Below, piece by piece: positions 19,088-28,301 of a stretch of DNA of 64,000 bases (positions are counted from its first letter, which is position 1; each line of letters starts with the position of its first letter). The stretch comes from Piscirickettsiaceae bacterium. Its GTDB lineage: Bacteria > Pseudomonadota > Gammaproteobacteria > Nitrosococcales > Methylophagaceae. The stretch is from the NCBI GenBank assembly GCA_024685975.1, contig JAIBDZ010000002.1, positions 154,908 through 218,907 of the forward strand. The letters are read 5' to 3'. The notes beneath the pieces are model-generated. The model saw only the letters and a list, made by a program, of their open reading frames with translations. It made no database searches and was not told the origin of the DNA. The translations under genes and the position numbers were made by a program.

Positions 19088-20154
19088 TATTCAGGCACTC
19101 TTACTCGCAACTGTTCTGGCCATTCTTTTGCAGGTGCTAATAGTAGATAAGCCAGTCCCGGTACTCCTGTTTTTACTTCGTCAATATGATCTTTGAGGAG
19201 CTGCGGGTCGATTTTCACTTTGATACGAAACATCAGTTTGTCACGCTCATCTCTGGTTTCAACTGATTTTGGCGTAAACTGGGCTTGTGGGGATACAAAG
19301 GAGACCTTGGCGGGTATTGTATATTGCGGAATAGCGTCAAGCACAATGCGGGCCTCAGAGCCAATTGTAACTTTACTTGCTTCGGAAGTTGGTAAGTAGA
19401 TGCTCATATACACATCAGTAAGATCTAATACCGATAATACTTTGCCGCCACTACCTAAAACTTCACCTGGTTCTGCGAGCCGATATAATACTCGACCATG
19501 AATCGGCGTCTTCAAGGTGCTGTCGGCAATATTACTTTTTAACCGCTCAATACGTGCTTTAGCTGCTTCAATTCCTGCATCGGCCTGTACAACTTTTACA
19601 TTAGCGGCTTTTAGCGCTGCTTGAGCTAAAGTATACGTCATGCTTTGCTGCTCAACTTTTTCCCTAGAAATATGACCTTTTTTCATCAGCGCTTGAAAAC
19701 GGTTTAATTCAGTTTGAGCAAATGTAAGCTCGCTTTTGTGCTGTTCAACGATGGCAAGTGCGTATTTACGTGCTTCCAGTGCTTCACGTAATCCTGCATT
19801 TGCTTCACGTAGTTGTGCATTAAGATCATCCGTGTCTATTACCGCTAAAGCTTGGTCGGCCTGGACCATATCGCCTTCTTGCACCATGACCTGAACTAAA
19901 CGACCTGCTATTTTAGTTGCGATATCATATTCTGTTGCTTCAATACGCCCGTTACCAAACGTGACGCTTTCCGGCAGTTGATCAGATTTTAGAATATAGT
20001 TTTTAACTTGATGGATTATGCCCGAAGAAGAGTCTGATTTTTCGGACGGTTGATCAGATTGTTTTACTTTCCATGCATACCAAACACCACCACCAGCTAT
20101 TAAACCAACTAGAATAATGACAGTCATTTTTGTGAATGCAGATTTAGCGATCAT
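19087..20154 (-). CDS. HlyD-family membrane fusion protein (YhiI-like)
   Basis: A 355-aa periplasmic adaptor: an N-terminal membrane anchor ([19 protein letters not shown]), split lipoyl/barrel-sandwich halves ([24 protein letters not shown] and [27 protein letters not shown]), a long helical hairpin (~110-210) and a beta-barrel part. It links the two ABC proteins to an outer-membrane channel. It heads the three-gene operon, with AGGAAA before the ATG. Confidence 0.9.
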   Translation of the reverse strand: MIAKSAFTKMTVIILVGLIAGGGVWYAWKVKQSDQPSEKSDSSSGIIHQVKNYILKSDQLPESVTFGNGRIEATEYDIATKIAGRLVQVMVQEGDMVQADQALAVIDTDDLNAQLREANAGLREALEARKYALAIVEQHKSELTFAQTELNRFQALMKKGHISREKVEQQSMTYTLAQAALKAANVKVVQADAGIEAAKARIERLKSNIADSTLKTPIHGRVLYRLAEPGEVLGSGGKVLSVLDLTDVYMSIYLPTSEASKVTIGSEARIVLDAIPQYTIPAKVSFVSPQAQFTPKSVETRDERDKLMFRIKVKIDPQLLKDHIDEVKTGVPGLAYLLLAPAKEWPEQLRVRVPE

Positions 20155-20372
20155 GATAATGTTTCCTAGTTACGACTAAATTGGGGTGTCCGTTTCTAAG
20201 TTAATCTGATGCCATTATCATATCAATAATATGTGTATTAGAACGTTAGTTGATGATATTTTTTCCGGCAAGTAAGAGTACCCTTTAGTCAAAATTTAAA
20301 ATCTTAATATATCAAGAGTCATGTTCTATTGATGACTAAAAATATTACAACATTGTGAGGCAAGTTATTCAG

Positions 20373-20714
20373 ATGGGAAAAGGTCAAGGTGAATTGAATT
20401 TGGATTATTTAGAAGACGCTCCAACTATTCAACAACTTAATGAGATGACAGATGATATTCTGCTGGAGTTTGGTGCACCATGGTGTACACATTGTCAATT
20501 AGCACAGCCCCTAGTGCAAAACGTGTTAACTAGTCATCCTAAACTGTCGCATATCAAGATCTATGACGGCAAGGGCAAACTACTCGGGCGAGCCTTCAAG
20601 GTTAAACTTTGGCCTACTTTGATATTACTCAGAAATGGGAAAGAGATAGATCGTCTTGTACGCCCCCTACATATGGATGATATTCATCATTTAGTGTCCC
20701 AATCAAAGTATTAA
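20373..20714 (+). CDS. Thioredoxin-family protein
   Basis: A small cytoplasmic thioredoxin-fold protein (~113 aa) with active site FGAPWCTHCQLAQP and the cis-Pro loop KLWPTLILLRNGKEI. The frame is open from a GTG at 20355, but ATG at 20373 has GAGG 12 nt upstream and gives a natural N-terminus. WCTHC differs from WCGPC, so a reducing or isomerase function is uncertain. Stands alone between two divergent/convergent minus-strand operons. Confidence 0.8.
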   Translation: MGKGQGELNLDYLEDAPTIQQLNEMTDDILLEFGAPWCTHCQLAQPLVQNVLTSHPKLSHIKIYDGKGKLLGRAFKVKLWPTLILLRNGKEIDRLVRPLHMDDIHHLVSQSKY

Positions 20715-20739
20715 GCGCTTGTCTTTACGACATTATTAA

Positions 20740-23469
20740 TTACATTCTCCTAAGTGCTAGACGAAGCTGTTTTTCCGTTTCGATAATAACGAATAAGACA
20801 ATGCCTGTACCGAGGATCAATACACCATCCCAAAATGGGATAGAAACTGTTGAAAAAACCGCTTGTAGGAAGGGCAAATAAGTCATCGCTAATTGCGCGA
20901 TGGTAATGACGATAACCACCGTCCACACCATTTTTGTGCCTCGAACCATCTTCCATGTCAGCGACGTACCATAGATGTTACGAATGAAAAACAAATGAAA
21001 AATTTCCATCACGACCAATGTATTTAATGAAATCGTCCGGGCAAGCTCTAATGAGTAACCACGATCGATAGCAAATTGATACATGCCAAATACACCGACA
21101 AGAAACAAAGTCGACACCAGAACAATATGCCAAACAAGCTCTCCCGTCAGTAAGGCCTCATGACGGGGTCGCGGTGGCCTTCGCATGGTGTTATCTTCTG
21201 TCGGTTCAAAAGCAAGCGCCATGCCTAATGTGACAGCGGTAATCAAATTAACCCAAAGAATTTGCATAGGCGTAATCGGCAACATCATTCCCATCAGCAA
21301 AGCCACAATAATCGTCATCCCTTCACCGGCATTAGTCGGCAGTGTCCAGCTAATGACTTTCTTAATATTATCGTAAACAGTACGGCCTTCTCGCACCGCA
21401 GCGGCAATAGAAACAAAGTTATCATCAGCTAGCACCAGATCCGCCGCTTCTTTGGCAGCTTCTGACCCTTTCTGCCCCATCGCGATTCCAGCATCTGCTC
21501 TTTTCAGTGCAGGTGCATCATTGACACCATCTCCTGTCATCGCCACTGTCATACCATGCGATTGCAGCGCCATCACTAAACGTAATTTATTTTCAGGACT
21601 AGTTCGAGCAAAAATGTCACAGTCCAATACAGCCTGGCCAAGTGCCGCATCATCCATTCCATCAAGATCTTTGCCAGTGAGGACTTTAGCTGTATTCTGC
21701 AATCCAACCTGTTGCCCAATTGCAGCAGCCGTTTTAGCATGATCACCTGTAATCATCTTTACTCGAATTCCAGCATCATGACACTCTGCCACCGCAGCAA
21801 CCGCTTCTGCACGAGGTGGATCAATCATCCCCACCATGCCTAATAAAGTCAGCTTGCCAGCTATATCACTATGAACTAACGATCGCTTATCTCCATTAAC
21901 CGCCTGAGTCGCAAAAGCTAAAACACGCTGACCTTGACCAGCAATATTATCTGCTTGCTCATACCAATAATGTGTATCTAATGGCTCTGTTTGACCATCA
22001 ATACCCCGTTGATCGTGACACATTGCTATAACCTGTTCGGGTGCGCCTTTAACAAATACAACAGCATGATTTTCAACATCGTGGTTAAGTGTCGCCATAT
22101 AACGATGTTTGGCATCAAATGGAATAGCGACAGTGCGTGTCCATATGGATTGTTCTTTACGGGTATCGACAGTCATTTTTCCGGCGAATGTCAACAAAGC
22201 CCCTTCCATCGGATCGCCTTCTACATGCCATTCATTTTCAGACTCTCTCAAACTCGCATCATTACATAGCGTCGCAGCACGAGCGAGCTCATCTAATACA
22301 AGATGTTCTGACACCGATACATGTGTTTGATCCAGCTTCAAGGCTCCTTTTGGCTCGTAGCCTCGACCTTCTAGAGAAAATAAATATTGATGCGTCAACA
22401 CAGAAGCGACCATCATTTCATTACGCGTCAATGTCCCTGTTTTATCAGTACAAATAACCGAGACGGAACCCAATGTTTCAATAGCCGGTAAATGGCGAAC
22501 AATGGCATTACGTCTCGCCATCGCCTGCACACCAATTGCCAGCGTAATGGTCAATACAGCTGGTAGGCCTTCAGGAATCGCTGCGACAGATAAGCCAACG
22601 ACCGGCATAAATATGTCGTTAAAGCTATAACCAGCAACATAATAACCAAATAATATCAACAGAAAAGCAATCAACAAAATCATGATGGTCAGCCACTTAG
22701 CAAACACATTCATCTGCGTCACTAATGGCGTCGTTAATGTTTCTACTTCAGACAATAAACCACTAATACGGCCAATTTCGGTACCTGCACCTGTCGCAAC
22801 GACGACACCTTTTCCTTGACCACTAGCCACCAAGGTACCGGAATACACCATACAAGACCGATCACCAAGAGATGCTTCTTTTTCGACAGGCTTAGTTTGT
22901 TTGTCTACTGGAAGCGATTCCCCCGTCAACACGGCCTCTTGTATTGCTAGACCATGAGCAGTCAGCAACCTCATATCAGCAGGCACTTTATCCCCGGCTT
23001 CTAATAAAACAATATCGCCCACAACTAATTGATCACCACCGATACTGATCCGCTCCCCATCACGAATCACATTGGCATGAGGAGCGAGCATATAACGAAT
23101 AGCTTCCATCGCTTTTTCAGCTTTACCTTCTTGAATAAAGCCAATAAAAGCATTGGCCAATACCACCGCCATGATGACCACAGTATCAACCCAATGCCCC
23201 AGCAAAGCCGTGATGATGGCAGAACCGATCAGGACATAAATCAGAATATTATGAAAATGTAATAAAAAACGTATTAGCCCGCTCTGCTGTTCCTTTTCAG
23301 GCAAGCGATTAGGCCCATATTGTTCATAACGACTTTTAGCTTCATCTGTACTCAACCCGGTTTGAAGTGACGTCTGTAGTTTCTCAAGCGACGAGTCATG
23401 AGTGAGGTGATGCCATAAAGAGGACATCTCAACGTCAACGTCACCTTGTTTAGCATATCTACTCGCCAT
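20740..23469 (-). CDS. P2-type cation-transporting ATPase
   Basis: A 909-aa P-type ATPase: N-terminal cation-ATPase domain, actuator motif LTGESLPV, PEGLPAVLTITLAIG in the M4 ion site, phosphorylation motif ICTDKTGTLTRNEM (Asp near 340), the GDGVNDAPALKRADAGIAMG hinge, and about ten helices. PEGL places it with P2 (Ca2+/Na+-type) rather than heavy-metal pumps. The transported ion cannot be fixed from sequence; the N-terminal CxxC expected of copper pumps is absent. AAGGAG lies 7 nt before ATG. Confidence 0.92.
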   Translation of the reverse strand: MASRYAKQGDVDVEMSSLWHHLTHDSSLEKLQTSLQTGLSTDEAKSRYEQYGPNRLPEKEQQSGLIRFLLHFHNILIYVLIGSAIITALLGHWVDTVVIMAVVLANAFIGFIQEGKAEKAMEAIRYMLAPHANVIRDGERISIGGDQLVVGDIVLLEAGDKVPADMRLLTAHGLAIQEAVLTGESLPVDKQTKPVEKEASLGDRSCMVYSGTLVASGQGKGVVVATGAGTEIGRISGLLSEVETLTTPLVTQMNVFAKWLTIMILLIAFLLILFGYYVAGYSFNDIFMPVVGLSVAAIPEGLPAVLTITLAIGVQAMARRNAIVRHLPAIETLGSVSVICTDKTGTLTRNEMMVASVLTHQYLFSLEGRGYEPKGALKLDQTHVSVSEHLVLDELARAATLCNDASLRESENEWHVEGDPMEGALLTFAGKMTVDTRKEQSIWTRTVAIPFDAKHRYMATLNHDVENHAVVFVKGAPEQVIAMCHDQRGIDGQTEPLDTHYWYEQADNIAGQGQRVLAFATQAVNGDKRSLVHSDIAGKLTLLGMVGMIDPPRAEAVAAVAECHDAGIRVKMITGDHAKTAAAIGQQVGLQNTAKVLTGKDLDGMDDAALGQAVLDCDIFARTSPENKLRLVMALQSHGMTVAMTGDGVNDAPALKRADAGIAMGQKGSEAAKEAADLVLADDNFVSIAAAVREGRTVYDNIKKVISWTLPTNAGEGMTIIVALLMGMMLPITPMQILWVNLITAVTLGMALAFEPTEDNTMRRPPRPRHEALLTGELVWHIVLVSTLFLVGVFGMYQFAIDRGYSLELARTISLNTLVVMEIFHLFFIRNIYGTSLTWKMVRGTKMVWTVVIVITIAQLAMTYLPFLQAVFSTVSIPFWDGVLILGTGIVLFVIIETEKQLRLALRRM

Positions 23470-23617
23470 GAATGAACTCCTTCAAACCAAGAATATCCGA
23501 CCGTTTTGATGAACGGCTAAGCTTTTACATCGTATTGTTTAATCTATTCCAGCTAATGCAATGCTGTTTCTGAATTTGGTTTATAGGAAAATAAAGCATG
23601 AACATGACATTGCGTAT

Positions 23618-23979
23618 TCAACCCTCTTTTTTCTCTTGAGAAAGAGTCCAGTTATAAGCTTCCTCATAACTGTCACAATATTGCGTATTCTTGTTTTTAC
23701 TGCGTATGAACATCGCGTGCTCCCACGGATCATGGGTTGCCGTTTCGTGTTTTACAATATAAGCAATAGACTTAAAACGCGTCAGGCAAGATAAGATATT
23801 GTCATTACAAGGAATTTGACAATTATTGGCAATGCCATCAAAAATTAACCGACTGCCAGTGGGAATGTTCAGTTGATCTAGTTCTTCTAATATTTCATTA
23901 CCACATTCAGAGCAACTGTCCACTTTGGAAAGCTTCAGGTAATAAATATTATCAATCACTTTTTTATCAGATTAATCAT
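23618..23979 (-). CDS. Small Cys-rich hypothetical protein with a slippery heptamer at its start
   Basis: Not a recognised family. The 113-aa frame begins at GTG 23959 with no ribosome site. A strong AAGGAGG lies 6 nt before an ATG at 23979 whose frame reads seven codons (MINLIKK) and stops at TGA overlapping the GTG. That short frame ends in A AAA AAG TGA. Slipping back one base at A AAA AAG reads straight into GTG ATT GAT, giving one continuous protein of about 120 aa. Six cysteines (including SCSECGN) and a C-terminal FIRSKNKNTQYCDSYEEAYNWTL are visible. Alternatives are a one-base deletion in an A7 run, or reinitiation at the GTGA overlap. Confidence 0.6.
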
Positions 23980-24258
23980 TTTATCCTCCTTATTGAAAGT
24001 GAGAACTTAATTCATCGATCTGTTCGACAGGTTCAAAAAACACATTGTTTAATCATCTAATTGATTAAGCCTGTTATACGATAATAGTCATACTTATATT
24101 ACTTTTTCAACCAATAAATCGGTGGATTTACTATCGGAGAGATGATAAAGCACTGCACTTGCCAGTAGGAGTAATGATAGTTATTTTTATCTTAAACTTA
24201 ACTGCTTTAGGATCGATATTATCCATAATATTTTGTCCTGTTAAATGGCTTGTTATAT
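23980..24258. other. Intergenic region with an inverted repeat and a doubtful 31-codon ORF
   Basis: An inverted repeat TTAATCA-N6-TGATTAA (24049-24068) lies 70 bp before the ATG of the Cys-rich gene and could be an operator. A minus-strand ATG at 24226, with AGGA 10 nt upstream, reads 31 codons to a TAG at 24131. It has no recognisable similarity and may be chance. Confidence 0.35.
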
Positions 24259-24948
24259 TTATTTCTTCAAATTCACAGCTATAATTTTTTCAACGATTCC
24301 GCCCATGGTTTTCGACTGGATTTCTGGTTTCAAGTAGAGAGGAAGGTATTCACTTCCTGTACGATCAATATAGGCAGCTTTCAAACCTGCTGATAACGCA
24401 CCATGTGTATCCCAATCATGAGTCGCTACAAGGCGAAGATTTTCTACTGACTCTCCCAGAACTTCGGCTGCAAATTTATATACCTTCGGGTTTGGTTTGA
24501 AACTTCCAGTGTCCTCGACAGATATAATGGTATCGAAAAAATTTGTTAATCCCGAATTATTCATTTGAGCAGTGATAAGATCCAGAGAAGAGTTGGAGAA
24601 AGCCACCGTTTTAAAACCGCTCGAACGCAACTTATTTAAAGCCTCTTTAATATCTGCATGTGGCGGTAAATTCGAAAAATAGGTTAATAATTCATTACAT
24701 TTTTCATCCGTTAAGCGACAATTATAATGTGCAGCAACAGATCTAAGCATTGCATTCGCTAATTCAGCAAAATTTGAACTGACACTTGTGGAAATACAAA
24801 CAGTAGAAGAATGTAATAGCTTTGAAAACCATAGTGATAAAGCTTCTTCACTACCGAAGACATCTCTAAATTTGGGCTTCAAAGACTCTAAATTTAGAAC
24901 AGTTTCATTTATGTCAAAAAGTATGACTTCTTTTTTCATTATTGACAT
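24259..24948 (-). CDS. HAD-superfamily hydrolase, type II haloacid dehalogenase-like
   Basis: A 229-aa HAD protein. The nucleophile Asp is in ILFDINETVLNL, with motif II Ser in TVAFSNSSLDL, Lys in SFKPNPKVYKFAAEVL, and motif III in VATHDWDTHGALSAGLKAAYIDR; these are typical of (S)-2-haloacid dehalogenases, whose motif I is usually FDxYGT. INET in place of YGT is a deviation, so a different phosphatase or dehalogenase substrate is possible. Codon use is more AT-rich than in flanking genes. An internal ATG four codons in (MKKEVILFD) is an alternative start. Confidence 0.82.
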   Translation of the reverse strand: MSIMKKEVILFDINETVLNLESLKPKFRDVFGSEEALSLWFSKLLHSSTVCISTSVSSNFAELANAMLRSVAAHYNCRLTDEKCNELLTYFSNLPPHADIKEALNKLRSSGFKTVAFSNSSLDLITAQMNNSGLTNFFDTIISVEDTGSFKPNPKVYKFAAEVLGESVENLRLVATHDWDTHGALSAGLKAAYIDRTGSEYLPLYLKPEIQSKTMGGIVEKIIAVNLKK

Positions 24949-25295
24949 CTACACTCACTTTACGAATAAACATAATTAAGGTTTAAGAGAGATTTTATCC
25001 GCTAACATATTATAAACTCAAAAAAATAAAACCATAGCAAACGTCTTTGTTCCAGTTAAATTGGAAACGGAATATAGCGATTATTTATTAAGTGTGTCCA
25101 TTTTGAACTTTTCATCATTCTCGTAAAACTGAATCATTTTATAATCATTAGATTTGTCACCTTATTATTCTTACCTTCAGCCAGTTCAGGACAATGATAA
25201 TGCTTCCCCAAATATATTCACGTACCGACTTACCTAATTATAAATATATGTTATAAAGGATTTAGATACCTTAATAATCGTTGGTACGTTAGCCT
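24949..25295. other. Divergent AT-rich intergenic region (347 bp)
   Basis: It separates the HAD gene (minus) from the diguanylate cyclase (plus). ACGTACC (25220-25226) and GGTACGT (25283-25289) form a 7-bp inverted repeat just before the cyclase ATG. Otherwise I see no gene or clear promoter. Confidence 0.4.
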
Positions 25296-26771
25296 ATGAG
25301 CAAGCGAAAAAAGAGCCTTGCCTATTGCATACTGCTTTGCATGTTGATTGGCGCAATGGCTCTCTATGAACTTCGATATTCCTTGTTGCAGGAAGAAACA
25401 AAAGCAGGCAATCGGGTAACAAGCACCAGCCTTTTGTTAGGAGAATGGATCAAAGGCGCATTTGTTGCCTCTGATTATATTCTGCGTGATATTGTTTACA
25501 CGATCCCCGTTTCAGCACTTCAATTTCCGGCAACCAATACTGAAGAGAATGCACGCATCTCAAAATACATTGATGACAAACGCAAGACATTCCCCCATGC
25601 AGTAGGTGTAGGCCTAAACGACAAAAACTGCATCATGACCCATACCACATCAATCGTCGGCTTTGATGCCAGCAATCGTGAATGGTGCAGCGTGCCAAAG
25701 AACAATCAAAATATTCAAACATACGTATCAAACATGTTTACCAGTAATACGGATGAGCTGATAGTGATCCAGTCTCGGAAATTTCCTGGAAATGAGTTTA
25801 ATGGCTTGGCCGGCATTGGCATAGATTTGAAATTCTTTTCAACATGGCTTGAAAAAGTGTCGATCAAGACTCACGGCGTTTTAGCCATTACCGATCTCAA
25901 TGGCAAGCTATTAGCAAGAAAGCCAGCCAAACCAGAATCCTTAGGCAAACCAGGGAAAAACCCGATACTCGAAGCCTTTATTACTTCCGGTGAAAACTTC
26001 ACCACATTTCGGACCATTTCTCCGTTTGACCAAGAACCGCGTATCTATGGTCTTCGTAAAGTGGAAGGGTTACCGTTTATTGTTGTCGTGGGCGAAGCTG
26101 ATCAAGACTGGCTAACAGATTGGAGAAAGCGTGCCAGATTGACGGTTGGTGCCCTTGTTATCTTGTGGTCTCTGGCGTTTTATACGCTTTATATATACTG
26201 GAAACGGTTGAATAACCTTGCCGAACTGCAAAAAATGCGTGATGAACTTGAAGAACTCAGCCTCACCGACACCTTGACCGGATTAGCCAATCGCCGTCGT
26301 TTCAACGATGTTTTGGATACCGAATGCCATCGTTTGCGTCGGATAAATGCCCCCATTTCTGTCATCATGATTGATGTCGATTCATTTAAGGCCTTCAACG
26401 ATACTTATGGCCACTTAGCTGGCGATGAATGCCTCAAATTAATAGCTGACGTTATCCAAAGTAAAGTCAAACGACCTCAGGATCTGGCAGCACGTTACGG
26501 CGGTGAGGAATTTTTATGTATTTTGCCTGAAACTGAACACGCAGGTGCTGTCGCTATTGCGATGAATATAAAGGATGGCATTGCAGATTTAGGCATTCAA
26601 CATGAAGGTTCTACAACCGAAAATTACGTTACCGCCAGTTTAGGCGTGGCTACCTTCGTTTGTGATGAAGAGACTAATACTGACACTATCATAAATTTAG
26701 CTGACGAACGGCTCTACACAGCTAAGAAAAATGGACGGAATCAGGTGGCCTCAGAAATGACTGAATCGTAA
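25296..26771 (+). CDS. Membrane diguanylate cyclase with dCACHE-type sensor
   Basis: A 491-aa protein: TM1 ~8-26, a periplasmic double-CACHE-like sensor (~35-275), TM2 ~283-303, a short coiled coil and a C-terminal GGDEF domain (~320-485). The signature is RYGGEEF, preceded five residues earlier by RPQD, a canonical RxxD product-inhibition site, so it should be an active, feedback-limited cyclase. No good ribosome site precedes the ATG, and an in-frame TAG two codons upstream excludes longer starts. It converges on the rim cluster. Confidence 0.9.
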   Translation: MSKRKKSLAYCILLCMLIGAMALYELRYSLLQEETKAGNRVTSTSLLLGEWIKGAFVASDYILRDIVYTIPVSALQFPATNTEENARISKYIDDKRKTFPHAVGVGLNDKNCIMTHTTSIVGFDASNREWCSVPKNNQNIQTYVSNMFTSNTDELIVIQSRKFPGNEFNGLAGIGIDLKFFSTWLEKVSIKTHGVLAITDLNGKLLARKPAKPESLGKPGKNPILEAFITSGENFTTFRTISPFDQEPRIYGLRKVEGLPFIVVVGEADQDWLTDWRKRARLTVGALVILWSLAFYTLYIYWKRLNNLAELQKMRDELEELSLTDTLTGLANRRRFNDVLDTECHRLRRINAPISVIMIDVDSFKAFNDTYGHLAGDECLKLIADVIQSKVKRPQDLAARYGGEEFLCILPETEHAGAVAIAMNIKDGIADLGIQHEGSTTENYVTASLGVATFVCDEETNTDTIINLADERLYTAKKNGRNQVASEMTES

Positions 26772-26781
26772 ATCAACAAGC

Positions 26782-27822
26782 TTAAACAATAACCGGTTCT
26801 TCAACTAATTCAGGTGGGTTTAACGCATCTTCATTTTGTAATGTGTCTATCTGTGCTTCCAGCAATGAGGTCTGATGACTACGGCCAATATGGAACAAGG
26901 CTTCTCCCTCGTATATCAACGGAATATTAGTACGACCGATGATAATGCCATCTGACGAGGCTTCAATCAGTTCATCACTCTGCACAGCGGGATCAGAGAT
27001 ATACCCTAGAACATCGCCTTTTGACACCATATCGCCTAACTTGACCTTGGCCCGTAAAATGCCACTTTTAGGCGCTCTGACCCAAGTACTAGAACGCAAC
27101 ACGACTGTTTGCTTTGATTTTCTCGCTTTCCCCTTAACGATCATGTCCATTTCACGCATGACACTAAGAATGCCGCGCAGCGCAACACGTATAGACACTT
27201 CATCAAAGCGTAGCGCTTCGCCTGACTCATACACCATGACAGAAGTGGATTCATTAGCAGCCGCATGTCGTAAAGAACCTTCTGGTGCCGCTGAATGTAA
27301 TAAGACGGGGGCAGCAAAACTACGCGCTAACCTGTTGAGTTGCTCATCCTCAAGATCAGCCCTGATCTGTGGAAAGTTATCTCGATTAATAGCAGCCGTA
27401 TGTAAATCTATGCCCAGATCAGACCGTTCAACAATTTCTGTCATAAAAATATTAGCAAGCCTGCCCGCTAAAGAACCTGAATGTGACCCCGGAAAAGAAC
27501 GATTTAAATCACGTCGGTCGGGTAAATATCTAGAGTGAGCGTCAAAGCCAAACACATTCACGACAGGTATCGCGAGCAGTGTCCCTTTCAGCTGTTTGAT
27601 CGGGCGAAGTGATAATATTCTTCGAATCACTTCCACACCATTAATCTCATCGCCATGTATTGCGGCACTGATAAATAAAACCGGCCCCTCTTTTTTGCCA
27701 TGCACAACATGTACTGGCATGGTGACAGTGGTATCTGAATGCAATCCAGGTAACGGCAGGTGAATCACTTTTATTTCACCTGGCTGTACCACTTCACTGC
27801 CTATATTAAATGGTTTTCTCAT
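26782..27822 (-). CDS. Succinylglutamate desuccinylase / aspartoacylase family protein
   Basis: A 346-aa zinc carboxypeptidase-fold enzyme: Zn ligands in SAAIHGDEINGVEV and GIDLHTA, substrate Arg region RDLNRSFPGS, and a C-terminal barrel domain (SGILRAKVKLGDMVSKGDVLGYI). The family removes acyl groups from amino acids. Here it follows a RimB-like protease (4-bp overlap) and a RimK ligase, so it probably acts on glutamylated or related peptide products. The exact substrate is unknown. Confidence 0.85.
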   Translation of the reverse strand: MRKPFNIGSEVVQPGEIKVIHLPLPGLHSDTTVTMPVHVVHGKKEGPVLFISAAIHGDEINGVEVIRRILSLRPIKQLKGTLLAIPVVNVFGFDAHSRYLPDRRDLNRSFPGSHSGSLAGRLANIFMTEIVERSDLGIDLHTAAINRDNFPQIRADLEDEQLNRLARSFAAPVLLHSAAPEGSLRHAAANESTSVMVYESGEALRFDEVSIRVALRGILSVMREMDMIVKGKARKSKQTVVLRSSTWVRAPKSGILRAKVKLGDMVSKGDVLGYISDPAVQSDELIEASSDGIIIGRTNIPLIYEGEALFHIGRSHQTSLLEAQIDTLQNEDALNPPELVEEPVIV

Positions 27823-28301
27823 CCGTCTACGTCACTATGATGGTTATTTTCTTTATCCTTTTTAAGAGATCGCTTTTTACGTTTGCCAATAAGATAAGAT
27901 TTTCCGGGATCGACCAAATACTTTCCCTTCATGGTGGTACGTCCAATCAGCATACGAAACCCCATATTATCCCGATTGGTCAATGTGACTTCGGCAGTGT
28001 GGACAACAGAGCCAATGACAATTTGGGTCTCAATTACATAACGCGACTCAGTATGACCGCCCGAATCTCGCACAACGCGCTGATCAAAAAGCGGCGCCTG
28101 ACATTCAATGACTTTATCCGAATCTCTTTGATTTGGGTGAAGACTAAATTTAACAAACTCCTGACCCGACACATTGATTAATTCAACATCAAAGGCATGT
28201 AGCGTCGATGTTCTCGCTCCGGTATCAATTTTTGCCTTTATTTGGTCAATATTCAGATCAGGCAGAGATACCCATTCTCTCCACCCAAGAGTATCAGTCA
28301 T
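27819..28301 (-). CDS. RimB-like retropepsin-fold peptidase (PF05618 family)
   Basis: A 160-aa protein opening with GWREWVSLPDLNIDQIKAKIDTGARTSTLHA. The DTGA is the aspartic-protease-like motif of this family, long annotated as ATP-dependent zinc protease and shown as RimB in Pseudomonas. The tail has TNRDNMGFRMLIGRTTMKGKYLVDPGKSYL. It overlaps both neighbours and sits between rimK and the aspartoacylase gene, supporting a shared pathway of glutamate-tail addition and removal. Confidence 0.85.
   Translation of the reverse strand: MTDTLGWREWVSLPDLNIDQIKAKIDTGARTSTLHAFDVELINVSGQEFVKFSLHPNQRDSDKVIECQAPLFDQRVVRDSGGHTESRYVIETQIVIGSVVHTAEVTLTNRDNMGFRMLIGRTTMKGKYLVDPGKSYLIGKRKKRSLKKDKENNHHSDVDG

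Noticed and set aside
20155-20354. Fnr-like box upstream of the ABC export operon (TTAATATATCAA)
   Set aside because: Half-site spacing is wrong (2 instead of 4 bases).
24131-24226. 31-codon minus-strand ORF after the HAD gene
   Set aside because: Ribosome site poorly spaced and the peptide shows no recognisable feature; mentioned only within the intergenic note.
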